A stretch of 64,000 nt of DNA from Dirofilaria immitis (Eukaryota; Nematoda; Chromadorea; Rhabditida; Onchocercidae), in contig JAKNDB010000075.1 in NCBI GenBank assembly GCA_024305405.1, positions 1,411,602 to 1,475,601 of the forward strand. The letters are read 5' to 3'. Of this stretch, positions 24,133 through 36,945 are shown piece by piece; position 1 is the first letter of the stretch, and each line of letters opens with the position of its first letter. The position numbers were made by a program, and so were the translations under genes. A model generated the notes under the pieces. That model did no database searches. It was not told the origin of the DNA and saw only the letters and a list, made by a program, of their open reading frames with translations.

Positions 24133-24905
24133 TTATAATTTTAAAATTCTTATCTTATCACTATCATCGTCATCCTCACCACTGACAACATCGTCATTCA
24201 ACATAATCACATGATTCAAACCTATAGAATGAAACATCGATTCTGATATCGGAATTTGTGCCGCTACTGTTGTTACATTATCCGGTAATATAATTGAATC
24301 AAAGGCACTAATCTTATCATTATCATCATTACAATTAATGCCAACAAAATCATCACTAATAGCAATATCATTATCACCATCGTTATCAACAACATTATTA
24401 TCAGCATTTTCGATAGCAGTGCAATTCTTGCTACCATCGTTACTAATATCATCATCATCATGGGAATTATCAAAACGAACAAGGGGATCAACAGTTTGTC
24501 CTGTATCACATGACGATGAGCTAATACGATCAATATTTTCCAAATCAGATTCGTAACAACGAATTCGCTGAACTGGTAGAAATTGCGCTTCGGTATTCGA
24601 AATCTTTAATTTTCCAAAATCCGATTGTAAATTCATTGATCGTTTAGAATCGGCAATTTTAAAATCTGATCTTTCCAATGTCCCTTTCTTTAATGGGTAT
24701 TTGCTAATTTCAATCATTGCTCCATGAGTCAATGATATGATCGTTGGAATTCGAATAATATTTTGTTCAGTATCATTCATAATTCCACTAAGGTTTGAAG
24801 GTACCGAACTAATCGATGATGAAACTGATGATGTCGTAGCTGATGATAGCGAATTTAGTAATGAATGCGTTATCTTCTTGGTAGATAATGAACGTAAATA
24901 AGCCC
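24133..24905 (-). CDS. PDZ gene exon 6: Ser-rich then acidic C-terminal tail
   Basis: TCTCAG acceptor. Reads AYLRSLSTKKITHSLLNSLS and a Ser/Thr run, then IIRIPTIISLTHGAMIEISK. An Asp/Asn-rich stretch follows, made of GAT/AAT-type repeats, and the protein ends DDDDSDKIRILKL. The low-complexity acidic tail suggests disorder. No conserved domain is recognised in this exon. Confidence 0.9.
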
Positions 24906-26532
24906 CTGAGAAAAATTTTTACTACAATTTAATAAAGTTTAAAATAAAAAAAAAGAGGAAGTATGAAACGAAGTAGTAATCAATATTGCTATCTTTTACA
25001 ATTGAATGCCGAAAGAACTATGAAATGGAATTGATATTTCTTCATTAAATTTAAATATTTTTAAATTTTAACAAAAATGAATTAAAAACAAACTGTTCAA
25101 AATTTTTTGTTCCTCAATATCAATCAAATTTAGCTGATACAATTTATCGTTGAGAATTTTCCGAAGTTTAATCGCTCGTGCAACTAATTCGATATGTTGT
25201 CGAATATTTTCAAAAATGACAACCATTCGCATTTGATGATATGAACCAATTAATTTGATTAATTCCTCATGACTCATTGCTGTCACAACATGACCATTTA
25301 TCGAGATTATCATATCACCTATAGTTCATTTAAGCAATAATTTTTATTATCATATATTTGTTTTAACAAACTGTCATTACCTTGACCTTCTTAATCTAAT
25401 TAACATAAAAATAAAAATAAAAATTAAATACCCGCACGAATACCAGCATCAGCAGCTGGACTATCAAGTTGAACATAATCTACATATGTTACTTTTGAAG
25501 GCACATCATCACCTTTTCGTTTCAACAGGTACGTCTGCAAAAGATAAATAAAAAAAATTAACAATTAATTTTAAAGAAGTGATATTTTAGAAGTTTGAAA
25601 AGCAATGCCAAAGTATCGTTTAAGGGAAAAAGAATTACTGTTAATCATTCTATCTTCACATTACTATACCAGTGGATTTATCATCTGCTTATGTATTTAC
25701 CTGTAGAGTAAAGCCAAATGGTTCATCATTATTCCGGGTGACTATTACCGTACGTCGTCGCCGATTTGAATGCGGATTTGTGATCACTTTTTGATCCACC
25801 GATACCACATCCAATACTTTCTGAAAAAGTAGCATTCCGCTTTTTTTTTTCATCTTATAATTTCCTATTACTAACATCATTCCATTCTACTGATGTAAAA
25901 GAAAGTTTAAAGAATGTTTTAAAAATTTGTATATACCGTACAGGACCTAGAATTACCGACATATTACTCCACAATATAATAGAACTAAATAAACCATACT
26001 ATAACAGAATTATTATAATATACTATATTGCAGTATATTAGAATTAAAAATAATACTGTAACAAACTACCGTAACATGCTACAATATATAAGAATTAGAT
26101 AAATGGTAATATATCGAAACTTAAAGAAAGATTTAATAACTAGGAATAAAAATTTTCTTTTTCTTTTGAATAAAAGGATTTTTTTTTGAAAAAAAATTAA
26201 GAGGAACAAATGATCAATCAATACATACTTGGACGTTTTCTTCATCATCAACATAAAATTTACTCCATAATTTTGTTTTATCAAGTGATGTTAGTGAATG
26301 ATAGAATGGCGAACGAGTAATATTCTCGAGAAATGTTCGACTAAATGATGATGATGTTGATGGTGATAATCTGTAATTTGCAAAATTATTATTTCTTATC
26401 ACATATATCAATATCTGATATATATATATGTATATGAGATTATCATTAACAATTGATAAGAGAGAAGGAAAAAATTTACGATTTGACAGATTTTAATGTT
26501 GTCGAAGAAATAGACAATGACCAGTTAAACAT
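24133..26532 (-). CDS. tamalin/GRASP-CYTIP-like PDZ scaffold protein, 6 exons, 471 residues
   Basis: Vertebrate tamalin and CYTIP are adaptors that bind cytohesin Arf-GEFs and membrane receptors; that role is family knowledge, not shown here. Spliced exons (reverse order) are 26532-26480, 26370-26229, 25820-25701, 25534-25432, 25318-25094 and 24905-24133; all phases fit and give 471 codons. Residues 88-177 form a PDZ domain: TVIVTRNNDEPFGFTLQTY (the F-G-F carboxylate loop), SPAADAGIRAGDMIISINGH, then SHEELIKLI with His at the start of helix B, typical of class I ligand binding. A Leu/Lys-rich helix follows at 178-214 (ELVARAIKLRKILNDKLYQL..EEQKIL), as in tamalin after its PDZ. The rest is Ser/Thr then Asp/Asn-rich and ends RILKL. 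The start ATG has an in-frame TGA upstream. Convergent with ahr-1. Confidence 0.9.
25094..25318 (-). CDS. PDZ gene exon 5: PDZ end and leucine-rich helix
   Basis: Acceptor CTATAG. Reads GDMIISINGHVVTAMSHEEL, IKLIGSYHQMRMVVIFEN, then the helix IRQHIELVARAIKLRKILND. The donor AAC A|GTTTGT leaves phase 1, matching the next exon; reading through would stop after 9 more codons. Confidence 0.9.
25432..25534 (-). CDS. PDZ gene exon 4: PDZ middle
   Basis: TTTGCAG acceptor. Reads TYLLKRKGDDVPSKVTYVDY and VQLDSPAADAGIRA. SPA..AG(I/L)..GD is the standard PDZ turn. Exits in phase 1. Confidence 0.93.
25701..25820 (-). CDS. PDZ gene exon 3: PDZ start
   Basis: TTTTTCAG acceptor. Reads KVLDVVSVDQKVITNPHSNR, then RRRTVIVTRNNDEPFGFTLQ, with the PDZ carboxylate-binding loop. 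The donor is CAG|GTAAAT. Confidence 0.93.
26229..26370 (-). CDS. PDZ gene exon 2
   Basis: TTACAG acceptor. Reads LSPSTSSSFSRTFLENITRS and SLTSLDKTKLWSKFYVDDEE NVQ, ending CAA|GTATGT in phase 0. Ser-rich N-terminal region. Confidence 0.88.
26480..26532 (-). CDS. PDZ gene exon 1
   Basis: Reads MFNWSLSISSTTLKSVK then TC| before GTAAAT. An in-frame TGA lies 5' of the ATG. Two other ATGs lie between it and the ATTTTAG at 26586-26592: one opens a two-codon frame, the other a 23-codon frame that stops inside this exon. So the start is likely but not certain. Confidence 0.75.
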
Positions 26533-26585
26533 GTTATTTCCTTTCGATCAATTTTAAATATATCCTCCTCCGTCATAGCATATGG

Positions 26586-26592
26586 CTAAAAT
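26586..26592 (-). promoter_or_regulatory. candidate splice or SL trans-splice acceptor upstream of the PDZ gene
   Basis: On the minus strand ATTTTAG lies 53 nt before the ATG at 26532, with no coding sequence evident before it. It could take an SL1 leader or end a 5'UTR intron. Confidence 0.4.
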
Positions 26593-26754
26593 CCGCCATA
26601 TAAAATATTTATATTGATAAAAGATGATATATATTTATATATATATATGTATATGCATATTTATAATATATCGATTCGATACCAATTACCAAATGTTCGA
26701 GAAATAATTCATGCTGAAAAATTGATGAAATAATTTCATCTAAGGAAACATTTA

Positions 26755-27017
26755 AAATATTATCATGATAATGAATAATGATAATAACGAAAGGATAATA
26801 ATGTTAACGATAATGATAATAATGATAATGATAATTCATTTTTATATACATTCGTTAAACAGTATCTCAATGATGAATAATAAAATAATGATATAATAAC
26901 GATTAACATAATGATAACAATAATAATAATAATAATAATAATAAGAGTAATGATAATGATAATTCATTTTTATATAAATACATTAAATATTACCTCAATG
27001 ATGATTAAATAGTAATG

Positions 27018-27057
<40 letters not shown>

Positions 27058-27060
27058 ATA
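26755..27060. repeat. GATAAT/ATAATG microsatellite clusters
   Basis: Three clusters of GATAATGATAATAATAA separated by two copies of an AATTCATTTTTATATA.AT segment followed by (T)ACCTCAATGATG-like sequence, i.e. a compound duplication. Confidence 0.85.
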
Positions 27061-27344
27061 GTATATAATATTGTACTAATTTCATTTTATCTTTTCAAAA
27101 AAAAGAAAGAAAAAGAAATAGAAAGAACGAATTGGAAGAAAGAAAAGGATTCATTTTGGAATATCACAACGACAAAACAAAGCAAAGTAAAGAGAAAATA
27201 AAAAAAAAAAAGAAAGCAAAAGATTAGAACAAAATATATTACAATGAAATATTATTTAGGAATTGCTAAGAATGATAGATGGGTATCCATCCATTTCAAT
27301 CTTTTGTTTTTTTTCTTTTTATTTTTAAATTAATTTATTGAAGG

Positions 27345-28005
27345 AAAGATAAAGAAAACGACTGAATAAATGGATGAATGGATAAACAGATGAACGGATG
27401 AATGGATAAACAGATGAACGGATGAATGGATAAACAGATGAACGGATGAATGGATGAATGAATGGATAAATAAATGAATGAATGAATGAACGGATGAATG
27501 AATAAATGAATGAACGGATGAACGAATAAATGAATGAAGAATGAACGGATGAACGAATAAATGAATGAACGGATGAACGGATGAATAGATGAATAAATGA
27601 ATCGATGGATGAACGGATGAGTGAATCGATGAATGAATGAACGATGAACGGATGAACGGATGAATAGATGAATAAAAGAATCGATGAATGAATGACCGGA
27701 TGAACGAATAAATGAATGAACGGATGAACGGATGAATAGATGAATAAAAGAATCGATGAATGAATGACCGGATGAACGAATAAATGAATGAACGGATGAA
27801 CGGATGAATAGATGAGTAGAAGAATCGATGGATGAATGAAGGAATGAATTAATGGATAAATGAATATGAATGGATGAATGAACGGATGAATTGAATAAAT
27901 AGATAATTGAATAAATGGAATAATTAAATAATGGATAATTGAATAAATGAAATGAATAAATAAATAAATAAATAAATGAATAAATAGATGGAAATAATAA
28001 GGCAA
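27345..28005 (-). repeat. GATGAACG/GATGAATG minisatellite, about 660 bp
   Basis: Tetra- and octanucleotide units (GATGAACG, GATGAATG, AATAAATG) arranged in higher-order blocks. One ~90-bp block is repeated nearly exactly from about 27650 and 27717. The minus strand stays open for 237 codons (HPFIHSFIRSSVHPFI-type repeats) only because the units lack stops in that frame. Confidence 0.92.
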
Positions 28006-29689
28006 AAGAGAATTTTTATTTTTTTCTTTTTGAAACAAAATATTTTATAAAATTTTTTTACAACTTTTAACGATTTCACATATTTATAATTAAAATTAGA
28101 TATTTCATTTCGATTTCTTTTAATTATTATTAATAATAATTTTTGTATATAAATTAAATTAAATATTTATCAAATCTTATCAAAGCGATAAAAGATTAAA
28201 TGATAAGCGATTAGTAGATCGATTTTTTAATGATAAAAGGTATATATATATATATCAGTATTGATAAAAAGAATCGATAATATTCAAGCATAAATATGTG
28301 AAATTAAATTATAAAATTTTATAATCATTATTTATGAAAATATGAAAATTCTGATAAAAAAAATTTAATTTTTTAAAAATTAAAATTTAATTGAAAAGAA
28401 AAGAATAAAAATAAAAATGAAACTTATCCATCTTATCATTATATATTTTCTTCAATGCATAACTAATTTTAATATCACTATGAAAATGTATGTGTAAATT
28501 AAATTTTGAAAATAATAATTTAAATTTAAATCGATTAAAAATTCTCATACAAATCGATTGAAGCATAATGGAATTGAAATAAACTGCTATAAATGAGCAA
28601 TCAGCAATCAAAAATCAATCAATGAATCAATCAGAAAGTATCAAAAACTATCCATCAAATAATACACAATTAATTTTGATCAATAATTGATCAAAAAAAC
28701 CTTTTTTTTTACTTCAAATGATTAATACTAAAAAAACTCAAAGAAATTTTATTTTATTAAAAGTTGAAATTAAATGAAAATAAAAAATATTTACAAATAA
28801 AATCAATCAATAACTGTGATATATTTAAGATATTAATGCAAAAAAAATTATGAATAAACGAAATTTAGAAAAATCTAAAATTTACGATAATTCAAAAGTA
28901 AAAAAAAAGTAGTGAAATTTCATTTTGATAAAAATTTGTACTTTTTGAATGATAAAATTGTTATTTCAGTTTTTTAGGAATTGAAGAATTAATAAAAATT
29001 TAAAGGATGGATCTTTTAAATTTTTAAATGAGAATTAAACGAAAATTATTAAATTAGCCGATCTTAATTGTAATGAAATTGATGATTAATCATAGATATA
29101 TTTGAGATTATTTAAAATGATAAAGTAATATCATAATCAAAGATACATGATATTTACAAATGGAAGAAGAGGAAGAAGAAGAAGAAGAAGAAAAGAGATA
29201 ATAAAATGGATGATGTAATTGTTAACAAAGTTACCTAAATTTTTAGAATCCAATCGATCACTTATTCCTTCTCACAATTTCCTCGTCATTTTTTCTCTCG
29301 TTTTTTTTTTTTTTTTTTATAGAAAAATGTTCAATTTAAAAGAAGCTCAATTAGAAGGACAAATATTTAATGTATGCAACTAAATTTAGGTTAATAGGAA
29401 ATATTCGCTCTTTTCACTAACAAATAAAAAATTTTGAAGTAAATATAATTGACTGAATAATTGGAACAAATTGTTGTTATCATTTTTGTTTGAAAATTTT
29501 ATGAAGAAAATTGAAATTAAATTAAATAATGATTTAATATAATAATTATCGTAATATTCGATATTACGATATTTTGCAAAAAACTACCAAGATGATCCCG
29601 GAAAAATGTGGAAAATTATGAAAATCAAAAGTCATATTAGCATATTAAAAATGAAAATCTGAAAAAATTATATGTAAAACTGTAATTAT

Positions 29690-29835
29690 ATCGGGAATAA
29701 ATTATGAATGAGACTAAAAGTGCCAGTGTATATCGGGAATAAATTATGAATGAGACTAAAAGTGCCAGTGTATATCGGGAATAAATTATGAATAAGATTT
29801 AAATTATCAGTGTATTTGGAATAAATTATGAATAG
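29690..29835 (+). repeat. 41-bp tandem repeat, about 3.5 copies
   Basis: Units with TATATCGGGAATAAATTATG then AATGAGACTAAAAGTGCCAG. The first two copies are identical and the later ones diverged. Confidence 0.9.
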
Positions 29836-30464
29836 GAGCTACATTAATTAGTGTACATCTGAGATAAATTCGGGAATGTTTTAAAGGAAAGTCAAGATTA
29901 GGCTTTACATATATTTATTATCGATTATTTAATAAATGATCAATAATCGAAATATATATATATATATATCGGAAATTAAATCACATCAATAAAAAATTAA
30001 AATGTAAATAAGTAAAATATTATTTTCTTCTTTTTTTTCTTTAATAATTATTTGCTTCCAATGGAAAAAAACATATATAAGTAAAACTATAATTTTGAAA
30101 TTATTTAAAAACTAATTTAAATTATCTAATTTAAATTGCAAAAAAAAGAAAGTAAACAATTATGACTAAGCAAATAAACAAATAAACAAGTAAACAACGA
30201 ATCTTATTTTTATTTATCATGTTTACATAAAAATAAGGCATAAATAAGGATTTTAGCAATTATATGAAATAAATTAAAATGAAATATCATAGATTGATAG
30301 ATGGATAGACGGACAGACAGATAGACAGACAGACGGATAGACAGACACATATTCAATAATTGTTTAGTAATTTGATAAAATAATTTAACTTTATTGGGCT
30401 GTTTTAGTTTTGATTTTATGCCAATAATTTGTAAATATTATCGATTGTAAACATACATTTTATG

Positions 30465-30690
30465 TGTATGTCTGTTTGCTTTTATGTGTTGTATGTATAT
30501 GGATGTGTGTGTATATGTGTGTGTGTGTCTGTGTGCGTGTGTCTGTGTGTGTGTGTCTGTGTGTCTGTGTGTTGTGTGTTTATGGCTTGTATGTTTGTTT
30601 ATTTACATATATTTGTCGTGCGTGTTGTATGTATATGTGTGTATGTATGTGTGTGTATGTCGTGTGTTTATGGCTTATATTTGTTAAAAT
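30465..30690 (+). repeat. TG-rich microsatellite
   Basis: TGTGTGTGTCTGTG-type DNA interspersed with TATGTATATG. A segment with TTGTATGTATATG.GTGTG..TATGGCTT occurs twice. Three frames are open and give Cys/Val repeats without gene character. Confidence 0.9.
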
Positions 30691-31019
30691 AAAAAAAAAT
30701 AAATACAATAAATTATTTTATTTTATTCAAGCAAAATATGTAATTCAAAAAAAAATTATTTAATTAATTAATTTTTATTAATTTCTTATTTAATTAATAT
30801 TTTATTTAATTAATTTTTTTGTAAAATAATTAATAATTAAATTTACTATATCATTAACATATAAATTATATAAGTTATTTTCTTTTTTGCTAATTTAATT
30901 TCAATTATTTTTATAATTAATTTAAAGCATTATTTGAGTACTTTATTATGATAGATAATATTTGCATGCAAATAATAATAATAAACATTTTCAAATTTAA
31001 TTAATCAATTTCACATTAA

Positions 31020-31205
31020 AGATTTCGAAATTTGATCAATCAATATATGGGAGATTTCGAAATCAATTAATCAGTTTATGAAAGATTACGAAATTTGATC
31101 AATCAATTTATGAAGGATTTCGAAATTTATTAATCAATTTATGAAAGATTTCAAAATTTAATTAATCAATTTATGAAAGATTTCAAAATTTAATTAATCA
31201 ATTTT
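31020..31205 (+). repeat. tandem repeat, about 34-bp unit, 5-6 copies
   Basis: Units of GATTTCGAAATTTGATCAATC followed by AATTTATGAAA, decaying towards AATTTAATTAATCAATTTAT. Confidence 0.85.
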
Positions 31206-33768
31206 ATGCATGAAGAAAAATGAAATAATCAATCGATTAAATCATATGATTTATCAAAAAAGATAAACAAAGAGACGAATCAATAACAAACAATATGAGG
31301 AAGGGATAGATGAAAATGCAAATACGAATGAAATGAGCAAATTAAGCAACCACAAATAGCGTAAATAATTAAAAATACTCAAATAGGTCGCATAATTATT
31401 GATAAAAGTAAATTTTAACAAAAAAAAGAATTAAATTTAAATTAATTTTTTTATTTAAAAATTTTTTATTTAATTACTAAATTTAAATTAATTTTTTACT
31501 CAAAAATTTTTACTTAAATTAATTAATATATTTTGCAAAAGTATTTATTTATTTTTTTGTTGGATAACGAATTATATTTGAAAGAAAAAAAAGTATTTAT
31601 GTTAAAATTTACATTGAAAGATTTGTGTATGTTAGGATGGGATGATAATTTAGGGAAAAAAAGAAAAGTTGTTTTTTTTTCTAAATTATCATAGTAAAGT
31701 GATAAGATGTGATAATTATAATAATAATCGTTAATTCAAAAAGAAATAAATAAATAATTAATTCGAAAAGTTTTTTTCTATAATTAAAGAGAGATATTAC
31801 TATTAACAAATATATTTTATTTTAAAATTTCAAGAATGATAACTTAAATTTTTTTATCAATATTTTCAATGCTAAAATTTAATTTCATCCAATAAATGTA
31901 ACAAAATGATAAATTCAATTTGATCAATTATATTTGATTAAAAATGATAGCGATCAATTGCATTTGATTAAAAATGATAGCAATTGTTTAAATGATAAAT
32001 ATTTGTTATGCAAATTTTGATATAAATTTTAATTAATCCTTTTGAATTTAATATATCTAAAATTATGCAAATCGATACATTTCAATTTATCGTTTGATTA
32101 TATTTTGTGATGGAACTGAATTTCTTTTTCTTTTTTTTTTGTTATTAAAAAATCTTATCATTAATTATCACTAAGTTGTTTTACAGATGATAGTTTTAGA
32201 GATGGAAAAGAACGGTTTTAATTCTCGAATAGCAATAAAGGAAAGATAAGGAAAGATAACAAAGATAACAAAGGTATAATTTAAACTTAATAAATAATCT
32301 AAGCGCATGCAAAATAAACATTATAAAGAAAACAAAAAATTTATTCGCTAATATATTATTCGATATTACGTAATAACGTGGTTTACGACATGCTTATATT
32401 TTTATTTTTTTCATTTTATAGCTTACGTAAATGCATCTACGTAAGAAAGATGAACATATGAATGAGTACGTACGTAGAATTATTTTGGGTATAACATGTA
32501 AATGAATGAGTACGTACGTGGATTAACGTGGATTTATATTCATATATACGTATGTACGTATATATGTATGAAGGGATTTAAATATATTAATAATGAATTA
32601 TATTAGAGTTTTTTTTCTTTTTTTTTTCGATCCTAATAATCAATTACAAATTTTAATTCGAAATAAAAATCTTTTCTTATTTATTTCATATACTTTAAAA
32701 AAATATTTGAAATGGAAATCGTTAAGAACTCAAAGAATTAATGGATAAATTTAATTTAAATATTTAAATTAAACAATTCGATTTTTATCGTTCCTTTCTT
32801 TTGCCTAAATTAATGTAATAGATTTATTCGATTCATTGATTTCAATTTATTTCCTATAATTTGCTTTCTCGAACAAAATTAGTATAATAAATTTATTCGT
32901 TTATTGATTTCAATTTATTTCCTATAATTTGCTTTCTCGAACAAAAAAAAAAATGAAATAAAAGACAACGATGATATTTCGATGATGATAATCATATATA
33001 AAATTCAAATGATTCAAATTTTAAGAAGTTAAAGTTAATTTATCATTTAAATATTTTAGATGATTAATAAATATTCTAAATATTTTCTCATTCATAATTA
33101 TTATTTAATCATTAATTTAGCATTTAAAAACAAAAAAAAGAAAGACATTGAATTGAATATTTTTTGTTGTATTTTCAACAAAATAAAATTTACTGATAAG
33201 CAATCAAAAAAAAAAAAGGAAGAAATATATGAAAATGAATCATTTTGTTATTATTTGAAATGAATTAAAAGAAATATTTGGGAAATGGAAGTTTAAAAAG
33301 AAAGAAATAAATTTTAAAATAAATTAAAACAAATTTTTCAATCAAAAAAATTTCATTCCATTAAAAAAATAAAAAAGCTAAAAAAAAGTACAAAGCGAAA
33401 ATTTAACAAATTGATTACAACGTTATCATTTTTATCAACCGATAATCATTTAAATAAAAAAGGGAAAACATGTAAATAAGTTTTAAACAGTTGTTTTATT
33501 TTTTTTTAAAGAAGAAGAAGTATTTAATAAAGGATTTCTCGAATTAATAAAATTAATCATTAAACTGATTCCTATTCTATTCGAATTTCTAATTTTAAAT
33601 TTTTGATTTCAATTAGCAATCTTTTATTTTACTATTCGAATAAATGAAATCAATTTATCAAATCAATTTTATCAAATGTATTGAATGAATAAAATCTGAG
33701 AAAATGTTTAGGCACAAATATCATCATTTTAGGCATTTATTGAAAATCAAATTTGTTGTTGTGGAAAA

Positions 33769-33817
33769 TTTTTCGAGAGTTGATAGTTCCAGTTGGAAAT
33801 TATCAACTCTCGAAAAA
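33769..33817. repeat. perfect inverted repeat, 17-bp arms
   Basis: TTTTTCGAGAGTTGATA and TATCAACTCTCGAAAAA flank a 15-nt centre that itself holds TTCC/GGAA. It could extrude as a long hairpin or be a tiny foldback element. No target-site duplication is evident. Confidence 0.9.
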
Positions 33818-33959
33818 CTTTAGAAATGATGCAATAAATATGATAAATTATGAATAATCCTAATATTAAAGAATCATACCTATTTAATGTAAAATTAAAA
33901 GATACGACAAATTCGATATTACCTAATATTTTACAATTTTTTTAATAATCATAAGTAGT

Positions 33960-34105
33960 GCTAATAATAATAATAGTAAATTAGCAATATGATAATTAAT
34001 AATGATAATAATAATAATAATAATAGTAATAATAATAATAACGATAATTAATAAATCATAATAATGATAACGATAATAATAATAATAATAATAATAATAT
34101 TACTA
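33960..34105. repeat. AAT/GATAAT microsatellite
   Basis: Imperfect (AATAAT)n with GATAATTAATA and AACGATAAT interruptions. Confidence 0.9.
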
Positions 34106-34794
34106 ATAAAATTAAACTATAAACAAAAATATTCGAAAAAATTTTTTTTTCTACTCATTTACTTTATAAATAAAACTGATACATTATCAACAAATAAACA
34201 TCTGTTACTATTTGAAAATTAAAAAAAAAAACAGAAATAGAAACAAAAAAAAGGAATCAATAGAAATACATATTGGAAATGAATATAAGAACTTAATAAA
34301 TTATTCAAAAAAAGGAAAAAAAATGAAATTGGAATGGATGAACGAACAAATAGAATTTTCATTGCTTTATTGAATTGTAAAAAAAAAAATAAAAAGAGAA
34401 AAGTGCAAAATATTTATATTAAAAAAAAAAAAATAAATAAATTTTATTTTGCAGACGAAATAAAAAAAAATAAATAAATCAAAAAGGGTAGCAAATGTGA
34501 AATGTTAAAAACAAAACAAAACAAAAAAAAGAAAAAAATAGGAATTGATGAATAATAATTGCTATTGGAAAAAAAATTAATATTTAAAATAGACATTTAA
34601 TTCCTTTTTAATTTTAATTATTTATTTTGCCAAAATATATTATCAATAAAAATTAATCATTTTATCCGTCATATATGCGTATGATATGAAATAATAATCA
34701 TTTATGAGTAAAGTGTATTAAAAAATTTTGAATCAAAAAATTTCATAAATTAAATTAAACAAACAAATATTTGACAAGCAATATTTGTTGAATC

Positions 34795-35170
34795 GAAATA
34801 AATGAATAAATAAGCTAGAGGAGAGGTAAAAAAATAAATGAATAAATAAGCTAGAGGGAGAGGTAAATAAATAAGCTGTGTGTAAAAATTTCTTGACAAA
34901 CAACATCTGTTAAATTACAATAAATAAATGAGCAAATAAATAAATGAGCAAATAAATAAATGAGTAAATAAATAGATGGAGAAATAAATAAATAGATGAA
35001 TAAATAAATAAACGAGGAAATAAATAAATAAACTGAATGTAAAAATTTTTCGATAAAAAATATCTTTTAAATTGAAATAAATAAATGAGCAAATAAACAA
35101 ACAATATCTGTTAAATCGATATAAATAAATAAATATACGAAGAAATAAATAAACAAATGAATAAACAAAT
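34795..35170. repeat. AAATAAATGAGC-type minisatellite
   Basis: AATAAATAAATGAGCAAATA units plus two copies of GAATAAATAAGCTAGAGG. It also contains three diverged copies of a segment with TTGACAAACAACATCTGTTAAAT. Confidence 0.85.
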
Positions 35171-35779
35171 AGACGAAAAATAAATTTGATAAATAATTTA
35201 GAAATAATTTGATAAATAATTTAGCTACTTAAAAAAAAAAAAAAGAATTTTAAGGAAATACACTCGCAATAATGATTGTTCATTATACTTACTTGTTTAT
35301 TTGTTTATTTATTTATTTATTACTTACTTATTTATTTAATCAACTGATCCACCTCATTTCTTCGAGATAACTGAATAAAATCTAAGAATTAAATAATTTA
35401 TATTATCTGAATGGCAATAATAAAATCAATATAGGAGAAAATAAATAATAATTAGATTATTTGTAAACATTTATAACAATATATGCTATTTTATCATTTT
35501 TATCTTATCATCAAACAAAAAAGTAACTTATGCAAATTATAAAAATTAATAAATAATTGTTTAATGATAATAATATCAAATAATCATAATTAATTCTATT
35601 GACGAATATAGTAATCAATAAATTTAAAATATTAAGTATTTAATTCAAATAATTATTAAATTAAATGAAATTCTAAATTAAATAAAAATAAAAAAATGAT
35701 TCATCCATTTCTCTTTTTTTTCTCATTTTTGTTTATATTAAAATGAAAATAAAATAAAAGAATTAAATTAATTTTAACA

Positions 35780-35985
35780 TATCATATCACATCATATCAC
35801 ATCACAACAACATATCATATCATCGATATATGTTTTAATTCACCATAGCAACGAAGACAAGTAATATTCATCGAGAAATTTTTAAGACAATAATTTAATA
35901 ATATAAAATTAGAATAATCATATCACATGATATGATATGATATGGTATGGTATGGTATGATATGATATGATATGATATGAGAAAA
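35780..35985. repeat. CATATCA / TATGATATG arrays
   Basis: CATATCATATCACATC on one side and GATATGATATGGTATG on the other, i.e. near inverted complements about 150 bp apart. A (GA)n run follows at 36079-36111. Confidence 0.85.
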
Positions 35986-36079
35986 ACAACGAATTACAGT
36001 TTAAAAGAAAAAAAAGAAATGACAAGAAAAGGAAGATTTAATCTATTATTGTTAATGAAGAAAAGAGAAGAAAACAAGA

Positions 36080-36110
<31 letters not shown>

Positions 36111-36464
36111 GAATGATATAAATTGTTGATAACATAACAACTAACATTTATTATAAGGGATGGGAAAGAGTTGAATAGATAGATTAACTGAATGAAAGGA
36201 TGATGATGAAAAGAGGAAGAAGTGGATGATGATGATGATGATAATAATAATAATAGATGATGATAATAGATGATAATAAATGATAATAATAGAGTATGAC
36301 AATATTAGCAATGTCATTAAAGCCTTAAATGGATGATAATTGTCAATTGATTAATTCTATGTCATCAAATGAATTTCTAATCTTCATAATGCATTTCAAT
36401 TATACCTTACTGTTATATTTCAAAATAACTTTTCATTTTAGAGGGACAATTTAAGCGACTACTA

Positions 36465-36480
36465 CATTATTATTATTATT

Positions 36481-36515
<35 letters not shown>

Positions 36516-36776
36516 TATGTTATTATTATTATTATTATCATCATCTGTCATCATCATCATCGTCATCATCATCATCATCATTATGTTATTATTATTATTA
36601 TCATCATCATCATACTACTATTATTACTATTATCATCACCATCATCATCATGTTATTATTATTATTATTATCATCATCATCTACTATTATTATTATTATC
36701 ATCATCGTCATCATACTACTATTATTACTATTATCATCATCATCATACTATTATTATTATTATTCATTATTATTAC

Positions 36777-36854
<78 letters not shown>

Positions 36855-36945
36855 TTAATGTCATTATTATTCATTATTATTATTATTCATTGTTGTTATT
36901 ATCATCCATTACTATTATTATTATTCGTTATTTTATTATTATTGT
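36465..36945. repeat. ATT/ATC trinucleotide array
   Basis: (ATT)n and (ATC)n blocks in higher-order order, with a ~70-bp pattern (ATGTTATTATT...ATCATCATC) occurring several times before a pure ATT run at 36770-36852. Long open frames (Ile, Leu, Tyr runs) are artefacts. Confidence 0.95.

Noticed and set aside
24273..24556. Other-frame readings over the PDZ gene tail
   Set aside because: Shadows of the Asp/Asn-rich coding repeats in exon 6.
27325..28038. 237-codon minus-strand frame (HPFIHSFI repeats)
   Set aside because: Pure minisatellite translation with no unique domain, splice context or codon signal.
30462..30763. Three overlapping Cys/Val-rich frames
   Set aside because: TG-repeat artefacts open in all frames.
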